64,000 bases of DNA. It comes from Corynebacterium riegelii (GTDB taxonomy: Bacteria; Actinomycetota; Actinomycetes; Mycobacteriales; Mycobacteriaceae). The number at the start of each line of letters is the position of its first letter. Position 1 is the first letter of the stretch. The DNA lies in NCBI RefSeq assembly GCF_016728505.1, contig NZ_CP068159.1:1674001-1738000 (forward strand), given 5' to 3'. Below are positions 28,053 to 37,067 of this stretch, piece by piece. The notes beneath the pieces were generated by a model. That model had not been told where the DNA came from, made no database searches, and saw nothing but the letters and a program-made list of their open reading frames with translations. The position numbers and the translations under genes are program-made.

Positions 28053-29201
28053 TTACAAGGGGTAGACCATCACCAGCTCGCCTGCGCGAAGCGTGGCGGC
28101 AACTGGGATGCGGATCAGGCAATCGGCCTGGGATGCCTGGCTGAGCAGGTGCGAGCCCGGCCCGCCGATAGGGTGCGCTTGGCCGTCGATCATCCGCCCG
28201 CGCAGGAACTGCTCGCGGTTGTCCAGGCCTGTGGTGTCGGCCGCGAGTGGCACCCAAACCTGCGCCGGCGCGTGCCCAAACACGGGGGCGACGTACAGGC
28301 GGAAACTCACCAACGTTGAGATCGGATTGCCCGGCAGGCTCAGCACCGGCACCCTCGCAAAGGTACTCAGGCCCTGCGGGCCGCCCGGTTGCTGCGCGAC
28401 GTGCCCGTACCAGCCATCTGTAAACACTTGGCGGATGACCTCAAACTTGCCGTGGCTAATCCCGCCAGAGGTGACAATCGCGTCGGGATTCAGGGTGTCC
28501 ACGGCGTGGGTGACCGCGCGGGCAAGGTCATGTGGGTCATCGTTGGTGCGAAGCGTGCCTACAACATCAATGCCGTGAAGCTGCGCAAGCACGGTGAGCA
28601 TCGGACCGTTGGAATCCGGAATGCTCGCAGTACCCGTGCCACCGATCTCTTTGCCGCCGGTGATGGTAAGAATGCGTGCACGCCTGCGTACCTGCACTTC
28701 GGCGATACCCTGGCCGATCAGCGCGCCGATGAGCGCCGGGGTGACCACCGCACCCGCAGGTGCCAGCAGGTCACCTGCGCGGATGTCAGAGCCGGCAAGG
28801 CGTACAAACTGGCCCGTCGGACAATCCGGCACGCTGACTTCGGCGCCTTCGTTGACAAACTCGCCAGGGGTGCAGGCCTCAACCGGCACGACCGCCGCGG
28901 TACCTGCGGGCAGTTTCGTCCCCGTCATCACCGGCGCAGCACAGTGGAGCCCTTGTGGGTAAAGCTCATCCGGATCCACGCCAGCCGGCACGGTCGGGCC
29001 GACGTGCCACGTGCCCGCGCCCGCCTGTGGCAGGGCGTAGCCGTCCATCTGGGAGTTATCAAAACTCGGCGCATCACACTTGGCCAGCACTTCCTGAGCC
29101 AGGAATCGCCCCGCCGCCTCAGTTACTGGGAAGGTTTCCGCGGGCAGTGTCGGCGCAAGCGCGCGCACGGCAGCGAGATGATCTTCGGGAGTTCGAGCCA
29201 T
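28053..29201 (-). CDS. moeA: Molybdopterin molybdenumtransferase MoeA, copy 1
   Basis: A 382-residue MoeA that inserts molybdate into adenylylated molybdopterin. Family marks: SQMDGYAL near residue 50, an IPDSNGPMLTV segment in the centre, SGGISHGKFEVI near 250 and LPGNPISTLVSF near 292. The ATG at 29201 is the natural start; an earlier in-frame region reaches across the moaD promoter. It is divergent from moaD with only 18 bases between the start codons, so both are probably transcribed without a leader or from overlapping promoters. It is related to, but clearly different from, the second copy at 32893-34104. Confidence 0.92.
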   Translation of the reverse strand: MARTPEDHLAAVRALAPTLPAETFPVTEAAGRFLAQEVLAKCDAPSFDNSQMDGYALPQAGAGTWHVGPTVPAGVDPDELYPQGLHCAAPVMTGTKLPAGTAAVVPVEACTPGEFVNEGAEVSVPDCPTGQFVRLAGSDIRAGDLLAPAGAVVTPALIGALIGQGIAEVQVRRRARILTITGGKEIGGTGTASIPDSNGPMLTVLAQLHGIDVVGTLRTNDDPHDLARAVTHAVDTLNPDAIVTSGGISHGKFEVIRQVFTDGWYGHVAQQPGGPQGLSTFARVPVLSLPGNPISTLVSFRLYVAPVFGHAPAQVWVPLAADTTGLDNREQFLRGRMIDGQAHPIGGPGSHLLSQASQADCLIRIPVAATLRAGELVMVYPL

Positions 29202-29219
29202 GCCAGCTACTGTAGTGGC

Positions 29220-29453
29220 ATGCGAATCCATTATTTTGCGGCTGCCCGCGCCGCCGTCGGGCTCGCCGAAGAAGACGTCGAGGCACTGCCGACACTGGAG
29301 CTTTTGCTTAGCGACGCCGCAGCGCGCCACCCAGACCTCCAACCCATCCTGGACCGCTGCACCTTTCTTATCGACGGCCAACGCGCCACCCCCGACACCC
29401 CCCTCGGAAGCGCCGAGCGTGTGGACGTATTGCCGCCCTTTGCCGGCGGTTAA
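29220..29453 (+). CDS. moaD: Molybdopterin synthase sulfur carrier subunit MoaD
   Basis: A 77-residue ubiquitin-like protein starting MRIHYFAAARAAVGL and ending VLPPFAGG. The C-terminal Gly-Gly is adenylylated by MoeB and then thiocarboxylated; MoaD then donates sulfur to cyclic pyranopterin monophosphate in the complex with MoaE. It is the only plus-strand gene of the molybdenum cofactor block. Its stop codon overlaps that of the convergent modBC gene (TTAA). Confidence 0.92.
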   Translation: MRIHYFAAARAAVGLAEEDVEALPTLELLLSDAAARHPDLQPILDRCTFLIDGQRATPDTPLGSAERVDVLPPFAGG

Positions 29454-31030
29454 GCGCTGAAGATGCGCACCTGGTCTGGCGCATCAAGCGGGTAGACAGC
29501 GATCGCTGCTGCGCCTGCTTCAAGGTCCGTGGCGGCAACGCCGTGAATGGTGCCGTGGATGGTGCCGGAAGCAGTGCGCACTTCAGCGGGGGCGCCTTCG
29601 CGTGCAGCACCTACCGCGGTGCCTTCGCGGCGTGCCTTACCCATTAAGTGCGCGGAGAACTCGGTGGTTGGAAGCGCAGCTTCGTCGGCCACAGACTGAA
29701 GGCCGCGCAGCTCACCGCGCTCCAGCACAGCAACCGAGTCGGCCAGATCGAAGATGTCGGCCGTGTCGTGCGTGATAATCACCGTGGTGCGGTCCTTGGA
29801 CGCGGCACGCAACAGGGAGCGCCACTGGGCGGAGGTGGGGGCGTCGATGGCGGACAGTGGCTCGTCTAAAAGCAACATACCCGGTCGCGGGGCAAGGGTA
29901 CGCACCAGCGCAACTTGGGCAGCCTGGCCGGTGGACAGCTCGGTGACTGGCACGTTGGCCAGCTCAGACAGGCCAGCCGCGTCGAGTAGCTCAGCAGCCT
30001 TGTCGGTGACCATGGCTACCGCGCCGAGCGCTGTGGTGGTGCGGGGCAACCCAGGGTTCTGGGTGAGCAGGACCGCGCCGGGTGCAACCAATGAGCGAAC
30101 CAGCGTTGTCTTGCCAGCACCGTTGGGTCCAATGAGCGCAGTGGTTTTGCCGGTGGGGAAGCGCGAGGCTTCCTTCGGCTGGTCTGGCTTGGTCAACGTG
30201 GTCAGGCGCGCCTGATCAACTGGGCTTTGGGCACGGGGTTTCGGCTCCGCAGGTTTCTTGCGCAGCAGCTGTGGGAGTGCCGATAGCGCCAGCGACACAA
30301 CCGCCAGGAAGATCAGGATGGCGGCCAGCCCGTAGGCCACGGACTGCTCCACCTCACGCGCCAGGTAGATACCCAGCGGCATGGTGCGGGTGACCCCTGG
30401 CATGGAGCCGGCGAAGGTCAGCGTTGTGCCGAACTCACCCAGTGAGCGTGCGAACGCTAGGCCCGCAGCCGTCGCAAGAGCAGGCGCGATGGCTGGCAGG
30501 GTAATGCGCCACAGGATTTTGCCGCGCGGAATCCCCACGGCGGCAGCTGATTCTGTGATGTTGCGATCAAGCTGGCGAAGCGCGGCATCGAGCGTGATCA
30601 CCACAAACGGCAAGGCGATGTAGACGTGCGAGGCCACCACACCCGGAAAGGCGAAGGCGAACTGCCAGCCAAGCAGGTCCAGCAGCGGGGCGGCCACACC
30701 TCGGCGTCCAATGAACGCCGAGAGCGCAAGACCAGCAACAACCGGCGGCAGGGCCAGCGGCAACAGCACCAGGCCGCGGGCCAGGAACGCGCCGCGGCGC
30801 AGACGCTGCATCCACAGCGCGAGCGGAAGCCCAAGGCCTAGTGCAACAAGTGTGGCTATCACGGCGGAGGCCAACGTCACCTCAAGCAGCTGCCTCGTTT
30901 CGGCGGACGTGGCGATGGTGCCAAGATCGCCCCACGGCACGCGCAGACCAAGCGCAAGCACCGGAGCGAGGATCAGCGCAAGTGTGAGCCACGCCAAAAC
31001 AACTACAACGGGGGAGAGTTTCTGCCGCAC
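29450..31030 (-). CDS. Fused molybdate ABC transporter permease-ATPase (ModB-ModC)
   Basis: A 526-residue fusion. Residues about 1-265 are the ModB permease with five to six membrane helices, the family loop SLGEFGTTLTFAGSMPG and the EAA-like GIPRGKILWRITLP. Residues about 290-460 are an ABC ATPase: GPNGAGKTTL (Walker A), Q-loop LLTQNP, signature LSTGQAAQ, Walker B MLLLDEP and the ITHD switch. The ATPase is compact, with only about 75 residues between Walker A and the signature. A C-terminal stretch (about 460-526) may be a molybdate-binding-like regulatory domain. It imports molybdate together with ModA, encoded 26 bases upstream. Confidence 0.88.
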   Translation of the reverse strand: MRQKLSPVVVVLAWLTLALILAPVLALGLRVPWGDLGTIATSAETRQLLEVTLASAVIATLVALGLGLPLALWMQRLRRGAFLARGLVLLPLALPPVVAGLALSAFIGRRGVAAPLLDLLGWQFAFAFPGVVASHVYIALPFVVITLDAALRQLDRNITESAAAVGIPRGKILWRITLPAIAPALATAAGLAFARSLGEFGTTLTFAGSMPGVTRTMPLGIYLAREVEQSVAYGLAAILIFLAVVSLALSALPQLLRKKPAEPKPRAQSPVDQARLTTLTKPDQPKEASRFPTGKTTALIGPNGAGKTTLVRSLVAPGAVLLTQNPGLPRTTTALGAVAMVTDKAAELLDAAGLSELANVPVTELSTGQAAQVALVRTLAPRPGMLLLDEPLSAIDAPTSAQWRSLLRAASKDRTTVIITHDTADIFDLADSVAVLERGELRGLQSVADEAALPTTEFSAHLMGKARREGTAVGAAREGAPAEVRTASGTIHGTIHGVAATDLEAGAAAIAVYPLDAPDQVRIFSA

Positions 31031-31056
31031 GGATTACGTCCTGCTCTAAGCCGGGA

Positions 31057-31800
31057 TTAGTCCTGCACAGGCGTGAAACCGTGCTTGGTCCACATGTCCT
31101 TGGAGCTGATCAGCAGCGCCAGAAGGGCAGCGGCTGCCTCGGGGTTCTCGGTGTTGGTGGTTACTGCCGCGACGAGTGAGTTGTGGTGCTCATCGGCGTG
31201 TGGGATGTCAAAGGTCAATACGGCATCGCCTGCGGCTGCTGCGTCCGTGCGGTAGACAAACCCGGCGTCCGCCTCACCGGAGGTGACCTTGCCAAGTGTG
31301 TCCGTGACGTTGTGCTCCAACGACACCGGGGTGAAGTCCAGGTTGTTGGCAGCGATCAGCTTGCGGGAGACGGCACCGCACGGCACCTGCTCATCACAAA
31401 TCACTACCTTGGCGTCCTCCAGATCCTCAACGCCTTGGATGTTGGCCGGGTTGTCCTTCGGCACCACCAGCACCATGGAGTTGGTGGCAACCATCTTCGG
31501 GTCCTCTACAACGCCGGCGGCAACCGCATCGTCCATGTTCTTCTGATCGGCGGTGATCAACAGATCGCCCGGCGCGCCTTCAACAAGCTGCTGCACCAGG
31601 TCGGAGGAGCCTGCGTTGATGTAGGTCAATTTGTTTGGGGAAAGCTCCTGCAGATCGTCGTTGATCACGCGGGTGGAGGCCGCGCCGAGAACGGTCAGGT
31701 CCGGGTTGTCGCCTGCGGCGGTGTCTGCGCTCTCAGAGGAGCAAGCGGCAAGAGCAACGGCAGCAGTAATGACAGAGATGCAGACAAGGGCACGGTTCAT
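31057..31800 (-). CDS. modA: Molybdate-binding lipoprotein ModA
   Basis: A 247-residue solute-binding protein with signal peptide and lipobox LAAC (Cys at about residue 20). The mature part has the ModA pattern: LGAASTRVINDDL, then INAGSSDLVQQLVEGAPGD, TADQKNMDDA and, at the end, EAAALLALL. It captures molybdate (or tungstate) outside the membrane and delivers it to the ModBC fusion. It lies between mobA (23 bases upstream) and modBC in the same operon. Confidence 0.92.
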   Translation of the reverse strand: MNRALVCISVITAAVALAACSSESADTAAGDNPDLTVLGAASTRVINDDLQELSPNKLTYINAGSSDLVQQLVEGAPGDLLITADQKNMDDAVAAGVVEDPKMVATNSMVLVVPKDNPANIQGVEDLEDAKVVICDEQVPCGAVSRKLIAANNLDFTPVSLEHNVTDTLGKVTSGEADAGFVYRTDAAAAGDAVLTFDIPHADEHHNSLVAAVTTNTENPEAAAALLALLISSKDMWTKHGFTPVQD

Positions 31801-31823
31801 GGCACTAAAGCTAGCAGAGTTTT

Positions 31824-32399
31824 CTAGAGCTCAACCCGGCCTAGCTGGGCCAACTCCTCTGGCGTATCGTAGTCGCGCTCGGCGCCTTGGGTCTGATGCT
31901 TGACGACGCTTCCCGCCACCTTGTACAACGCCTTCGCCGGCACGTCGCGCGTGCCTACCTTTTCTATTGCTGCAAGCAGCGCTTGCTTGCGCCACACCGC
32001 GCATAGCGGCTGCATAAAGCCTTCTTCGTCCACTGCGACGGCGGCGGCAGTGTCCGGGGCGTTCTGGAGCGCCTCAACCAATGCCGGCAGTGCTTCCGGG
32101 GAGTGCGGGGCATCAACTGCTACAACGGCGACCAGATCAGCATCTGCAAGCGCCACACCAGCAGCAATGCCGGCCACTGGCCCGCCGAAGGGTGGGTCCT
32201 CGCACACGGTTGGGACGCCAGATGGCAGCCCCAGCTCGAAAGGGGAGACCACGATTGGGGTGGTGTCGGTGGGGAGGGCAGATAGCGCTGACAAGGTGGC
32301 GTCGATAAGCCTGATGCCCTCTACCCGCACTTGGGCCTTGTCTGTGCCCATGCGGGTGGAGCGACCACCGGCGAGGATGATGACTGAAAGCGCAGGCAC
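31824..32399 (-). CDS. mobA: Molybdenum cofactor guanylyltransferase MobA-type
   Basis: A 191-residue nucleotidyltransferase: N-terminal LAGGRSTRMGTDKAQV binds GTP, and VVAVDAPHSPE near residue 95 holds the metal-binding Asp. The family attaches GMP to the molybdenum cofactor. Length and motifs fit MobA; a MocA-type CTP specificity cannot be excluded by eye. It starts five bases after moaC. Confidence 0.87.
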   Translation of the reverse strand: MPALSVIILAGGRSTRMGTDKAQVRVEGIRLIDATLSALSALPTDTTPIVVSPFELGLPSGVPTVCEDPPFGGPVAGIAAGVALADADLVAVVAVDAPHSPEALPALVEALQNAPDTAAAVAVDEEGFMQPLCAVWRKQALLAAIEKVGTRDVPAKALYKVAGSVVKHQTQGAERDYDTPEELAQLGRVEL

Positions 32400-32404
32400 G
32401 GTGA

Positions 32405-32881
32405 TTATTGGGGGAGTTCGCGGGACCAGTCGCCGGAGCGGCCACCGGACTTGGCGGTAATGCCCATGCGGCGCACGTATGCGGAGCGGTCCACACCTTT
32501 GACCATGTCAACGATGGACAGCGCGGCCACAGAGACCGCCGTGAGCGCCTCCATCTCAACGCCGGTGCGGTCCGCGGTTCGCACCGTTGCCTGGATAAAC
32601 ACGTGGTCATCCATAAGTTCAAGCTCGACCGCACAGCCGTGTACGCCAATCGTGTGAGCAAGTGGCAACAGGTCAGGCACCTTTTTGGCAGCCGAAATGC
32701 CAGCCACGCGTGCGACTGCCAAGACATCACCTTTGGGCACCGTGCCATCGCGCAGTGCCTGCATGACCTCAGGCGAGCAGGCAACCTCGCCCTGTGCGGT
32801 TGCTTCGCGGACGGTGGGCTGCTTTGCCGTGACGTCAACCATGTAGGCCTCGCCGTTGGCGCTAAGGTGCGTGAACTTCAT
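32405..32881 (-). CDS. moaC: Cyclic pyranopterin monophosphate synthase MoaC
   Basis: A 158-residue enzyme which, after MoaA, forms cyclic pyranopterin monophosphate from GTP. Conserved parts seen: the LLPLAHTIGVHG segment (PLCHP is the common form, here PLAHT), VRTADRTGVEMEALTAVSVAALSI and the catalytic MVKGVDRSAYV segment with its Lys. The Cys of the usual PLCHP motif is replaced by Ala. It sits 11 bases after moeA copy 2 in the same operon. Confidence 0.92.
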   Translation of the reverse strand: MKFTHLSANGEAYMVDVTAKQPTVREATAQGEVACSPEVMQALRDGTVPKGDVLAVARVAGISAAKKVPDLLPLAHTIGVHGCAVELELMDDHVFIQATVRTADRTGVEMEALTAVSVAALSIVDMVKGVDRSAYVRRMGITAKSGGRSGDWSRELPQ

Positions 32882-32892
32882 ACCGGTGGAGT

Positions 32893-34104
32893 CTAGAGGG
32901 TGGTCAGCATGACGTGGACATGCTGCGGGGTTGTGTCACCCGGTGCGAGACGCGCAATACCGTCGATGCCGGTCAGCGAGGCAACCATGTGGGAGCCCAC
33001 GTGTTGTGAAAACGCATGCGCAACTGGTTCGGCACCGCTGTAATCCAGACGCACCGGAATCAGGCGAGTGACCTTCGGGTGCGGCTGCGGGAAGCCTTCG
33101 GCGGTTATAGCGCGCACCTGCGGGCGTGGGCGTTGGATGCCGGCGAAAGCACGAATCAGCGGCACCAGGTACATGTGCGCGGAGACGAACGCAGCCACAG
33201 GATTGCCAGGCAGGCACACAAGCGGCGTACCGGCGCTTAAACCAACGCCCTGCGGGCCGCCGGGGCGTTGCGCGACATGGCCGAACCACATGGAGCCGTT
33301 GTGTTTAGCTACGTGACGCACCACATCAAACGCACCCGCACTCACCCCGCCAGCGGTGACCACAATGTCATGTGTTTTTGCGGCCTGGTTGAGGGTGCGC
33401 GCGAAGTCCTCTGCGCCATCACTGGCGTGCAGCTCGGTGACGTCGGCCGCACCGGCATCGCGGGCGATCTGGGCGAGCAGCGGCGCATTCGAGTTCGGAA
33501 TCTGCGCGCCTGTGATCGGCTCAGGCCAGGAGACCAGCTCATCGCCTGTGGTGATGACGGCAACACGGGGAAGTGCGTAGACCTCAACCTCGCGCACGCC
33601 GGTAGACACCAGCGCGGCAAGCGTTGGGGCGTCAATCACCGTGCCGACGTCCGCCACCACGGCACCAACCGGCGTATCCGAGCCCGCACGGCGGATGTGG
33701 CCGCGCTTGGTGTCGGCCGCGTTGATGGTTACCTGCTTGGGCAGTTCCACAGGCCCGCGCTCAATGTTGGTCTGCTCGACTGGGATGACAATCAGGTCAT
33801 CAATACCCGCCGGTATCGGCGCACCCGTCATGATTCGCACTACGTGGCCTTGTGGGCAGTCCACAGGATCGGCGCCTGCGGGGATATCACCCGCAACCGG
33901 CAGCGTCCACGGGCCGTCACCGTCCAAGTCGCTTGCCCGGACCGCGAAGCCATCCATCGCGGCATTCTCAAACGGCGGCACAGCAAACCGTGCTCGGGCG
34001 GGGGAGGCGAGGGCGTGGCCTGTGGCGTCGAGAAGCAACAAGCTCTGAGTACGCGGCGTGGCAAGCGCAAGGACTTCAGCCAAGTGTTCATCGATGGTGC
34101 GCAT
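32893..34104 (-). CDS. moeA: Molybdopterin molybdenumtransferase MoeA, copy 2
   Basis: A 403-residue MoeA paralogue: ENAAMDGFAVRASDL near residue 47, MTGAPIPAGIDD near 92, an IPNSNAPLL segment near 200, TAGGVSAGAFDVV near 250 and LPGNPVAAFVSAHMY near 300. It differs throughout from copy 1 at 28053-29201 (for example DGFAV instead of DGYAL). Actinobacteria often have more than one MoeA, perhaps for different metal or enzyme targets. It starts three bases after the moaA stop. Confidence 0.92.
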   Translation of the reverse strand: MRTIDEHLAEVLALATPRTQSLLLLDATGHALASPARARFAVPPFENAAMDGFAVRASDLDGDGPWTLPVAGDIPAGADPVDCPQGHVVRIMTGAPIPAGIDDLIVIPVEQTNIERGPVELPKQVTINAADTKRGHIRRAGSDTPVGAVVADVGTVIDAPTLAALVSTGVREVEVYALPRVAVITTGDELVSWPEPITGAQIPNSNAPLLAQIARDAGAADVTELHASDGAEDFARTLNQAAKTHDIVVTAGGVSAGAFDVVRHVAKHNGSMWFGHVAQRPGGPQGVGLSAGTPLVCLPGNPVAAFVSAHMYLVPLIRAFAGIQRPRPQVRAITAEGFPQPHPKVTRLIPVRLDYSGAEPVAHAFSQHVGSHMVASLTGIDGIARLAPGDTTPQHVHVMLTTL

Positions 34105-34107
34105 GGG

Positions 34108-35220
34108 TTAGCCTCCGATCTCGCTCATGAGACGCTCCGGCTGCAAAAAGCCAGGATCATCAATACCGTGGCCAGGCTTCTTCGCCCACATCGCCGCAGC
34201 CCACAGGTCAGCCAGTTCCGTGTCGGTGGCACCTTTACGCATGGCGTCGCGCAGCGAAATCTCATCCGCCTGCGCCGAAAACAGACACGAACGCACCGCA
34301 CCATCCGTGGTTAGCCGCGTGCGATCACACGCGCCGCAAAACGGATGTGTCACCGAAGCGATAATGCCAATCTGGCCACTGCGCGTGCCATCCGTGACGT
34401 CCCACAGCGCAGCCGGGGCACTTCCGCGCGGCGTTGCTGCAGGGCGCAACGTAAACGATTCCCGCAGCTTATCCAGGATCTCCTCGGCCGTGACCATGTC
34501 ACCGCGCTTCCAGTGCTCACGAGGGCCAAGCGGCATCTGCTCAATAAAGCGCAGCTGCAAGCCCTTATCCAGGGCAAAGGTGGCCAGATCCGTGATGGCG
34601 TTGTCATTCACGCCCGGCATGACCACCGCGTTGACCTTGACCGGGTGAAGACCTACTTCGAGCGCAGCATCAATGCCGGAAAACACATCCTGGATGCGAT
34701 CGCGCCGGGTCAGCTCGGCATACAGCTCGGGGCTGGTGGTGTCCAGCGAGATGTTGATGCGGTCAAGGCCTGCCTCTTTCAGCGCGAGCGCACGTTTGTC
34801 CAAGCCCACCGCGTTGGTAGTCAGCGCCGTTGTGGGCGATGTGCCTTCGTCTGTGCGCATCGCCTTGGTTGCAGCCACGATCTTCTCAAGGGACTTGCGC
34901 AACAGTGGCTCTCCACCCGTAAAGCGAACCTGGCGAATCCCAAGATCCTCCACGGCGATGCGGATCAGGCGGATCGTCTCCTCATCCGTCAGCGCAAGCT
35001 CCGTGGGCATCCACTCCAAACCCTCTGCCGGCATGCAATAGGTACAGCGCAGGTTGCAGCGATCCGTGAGACTGACACGCAGGTCACGCGCCACGCGCCC
35101 AAACGTATCTACAAGCGTGCGTGGGCCTTCCTGCGGCGGCGGCAACTGGGCAGGTGTCGGCGCGACCGGGGAAGGTCTGCGAGCCGGCACCGGCGTTGGT
35201 AAAGAAACAGGACGAGCCAT
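34108..35220 (-). CDS. moaA: GTP 3',8-cyclase MoaA
   Basis: A radical SAM enzyme of about 370 residues that begins molybdopterin synthesis from GTP. The N-terminal SAM cluster motif is CNLRCTYC, the C-terminal second cluster has CGACDRTRL and a later Cys, and the protein ends in the required Gly-Gly (SEIGG). A Pro/Ala-rich N-terminal extension of about 40 residues precedes the core. Three ATG codons in frame (35220, 35232, 35250) are possible; none has a clear ribosome site, and 35220 is chosen only because it is nearest the conserved part. It lies about 45 bases after the fadD stop. Confidence 0.92.
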   Translation of the reverse strand: MARPVSLPTPVPARRPSPVAPTPAQLPPPQEGPRTLVDTFGRVARDLRVSLTDRCNLRCTYCMPAEGLEWMPTELALTDEETIRLIRIAVEDLGIRQVRFTGGEPLLRKSLEKIVAATKAMRTDEGTSPTTALTTNAVGLDKRALALKEAGLDRINISLDTTSPELYAELTRRDRIQDVFSGIDAALEVGLHPVKVNAVVMPGVNDNAITDLATFALDKGLQLRFIEQMPLGPREHWKRGDMVTAEEILDKLRESFTLRPAATPRGSAPAALWDVTDGTRSGQIGIIASVTHPFCGACDRTRLTTDGAVRSCLFSAQADEISLRDAMRKGATDTELADLWAAAMWAKKPGHGIDDPGFLQPERLMSEIGG

Positions 35221-35264
35221 AGTTCGACCCATGATAGGCATCTGCGCCACAAGACCCGAAGTTT

Positions 35265-37007
35265 CTAGCGGTCGGAGCTTGCGGAATCTGCCTTACGGTT
35301 ACCAGGTCCCGGAAGCGCAATGACCTCAAACTCACCGCGTTTGAGGTGCTTGCGCAGGTCCTTCTTGTCAAACTTGCCCACAGACGTCTTGTCAATGGAG
35401 CGCACAAACGTCCAATACTCCGGCGCCATCCAACGCGGCAACACATCAGCCAGCCCGTCGCGGAGCCTAGCTGCGGTCTCTGCATTGGGTTCGACCTGCG
35501 GGTGAACAACCGTTACAGCAAGGGGGCGTTCGCCCCACTTCTTATCCGGGATCCCAATTACCGCGCACTCGATGACCTCCTCGGACTCCATGATCAGGTT
35601 TTCCACCTGGGCGGAGTAGATCCACTCACCGCCTGAACGAATCACGTCACGCGCGCGGTCGTACAACGTCATAAACCCGTCATAGGTCACCGTGCCAACG
35701 TCACCAGTGCGCAACCAGCCGTCCGCAGTAAAGTGCTCCCGCTCATCCGTGACCGTCTCGCCGCGGAACTCAGAGGCCATCTTGCCGTTCTCTTGCGTAG
35801 GCGAGTGGTAGTAACTTGCCGCAACAAGGTTGCCGCGCACCTGGATCTCACCCTGGGTCAAGTCGTTGGAGGCCATCACCATGCCGTCATTGACTACTCG
35901 GTACTCCAGCCAGGGAGCGAACCTGCCCTGGGAAACGCGATACGCCCAACGGGCCTCACCAGCAGCGCCCGAAGGCGGGCGCGCCACCGTACCCACAGTG
36001 GACGTCTCCGTCATGCCCCACACATGCACGATGTCAACGCCATAGCGTTCCTCCCACACCTTGATCAACCCCGGCGGGGCAGGGGAACCGCCAACGTAGA
36101 TCTCCTGCAGACTCATACGCTCCGGCGGATTGTTCAAGTAGTGCACCATCAGCTGAATCCACAACGTAGGCACACCATGCGCAACACGCGGGTGCGCAGA
36201 CGCAATCAACGCGGCCAGCGTGGGGGCAGAAACATCTGAATCCGGCAGCACCAACGGTGTTCCCGCCAAAAATGCCGCAAGCGGAACACCCCACGACAAC
36301 ACGTGATAAATCGGGATACAGCACAAGAAGGACTCACCATGCGTCACCGCCAACGAGTCCGTAGCACGCAAACTCATCGCCTCAAGCCACAGCGAACGAT
36401 GCGAATACGCCACGCCCTTCGGCGCACCAGTCGTTGCAGTCGAATACACCAACGCAGCAGCGGTGTTTTCCGGCAGGGAAGGCCAGGGAAAGAGCGTCGA
36501 CCGACCGTCCAAAAGCATCTCATAGCTCCGAACATCAACCCCCTGCGGCAAAAGATCAGCCAGCGGCGCGACAGGAGACGTGCCAATAAACGCAACAGTT
36601 TGCACCAAAGGACACATCTCAAGCAGCCGGCCAAGCTTGCCCGCCAAACGCGGATCCGCCACAATCACCTGCGCCTCAGAGTGATTCACAATGTAGGCAA
36701 TCTGATCCTCCATCAGCTGCACATTCAACGGCGTGAACACAGCGCCTTTCGACGCCACAGCGAACATCACCTCAAGATGCTCCGCACAGTTGTACATCAG
36801 GGTGGCAACACGCTGATCACCATCAATGCCCAACTCATCATGCAACGCATTCGCAAACGCACCCGCACGCGCCGCAATCGCAGAAAACGTAGTCTCCTCG
36901 GGCTGATTCTCACGCCACGTGGTGCACTTGGTGGACCCATGCACCGAACTCCCGAACTCCAAAATACGGGCGACGGAGAACGGCACCTCCTGCATCGTAG
37001 AAAGCAT
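35265..37007 (-). CDS. fadD: Long-chain-type acyl-CoA synthetase (FadD-like)
   Basis: A 580-residue AMP-forming ligase. The P-loop reads STATTGAPKGVAYSH near residue 178; the next motifs are WGMTETS near 325 and the TGDVGTVTYDGFMTLYDRARD hinge region, with the catalytic Lys near the C-terminus (KTSVGKFDKKDLRK). It activates a fatty or other carboxylic acid to its CoA thioester. The substrate cannot be read from sequence. It appears as the first gene of the run fadD-moaA-moeA-moaC-mobA-modA-modBC. A second Met four codons in is preceded by no better signal. Confidence 0.85.
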   Translation of the reverse strand: MLSTMQEVPFSVARILEFGSSVHGSTKCTTWRENQPEETTFSAIAARAGAFANALHDELGIDGDQRVATLMYNCAEHLEVMFAVASKGAVFTPLNVQLMEDQIAYIVNHSEAQVIVADPRLAGKLGRLLEMCPLVQTVAFIGTSPVAPLADLLPQGVDVRSYEMLLDGRSTLFPWPSLPENTAAALVYSTATTGAPKGVAYSHRSLWLEAMSLRATDSLAVTHGESFLCCIPIYHVLSWGVPLAAFLAGTPLVLPDSDVSAPTLAALIASAHPRVAHGVPTLWIQLMVHYLNNPPERMSLQEIYVGGSPAPPGLIKVWEERYGVDIVHVWGMTETSTVGTVARPPSGAAGEARWAYRVSQGRFAPWLEYRVVNDGMVMASNDLTQGEIQVRGNLVAASYYHSPTQENGKMASEFRGETVTDEREHFTADGWLRTGDVGTVTYDGFMTLYDRARDVIRSGGEWIYSAQVENLIMESEEVIECAVIGIPDKKWGERPLAVTVVHPQVEPNAETAARLRDGLADVLPRWMAPEYWTFVRSIDKTSVGKFDKKDLRKHLKRGEFEVIALPGPGNRKADSASSDR

Positions 37008-37067
37008 GCTGCCAACTCTAGCGTGACGCGCCCACAGGCCCGGAATATGGATTTACATCCAATGCGC

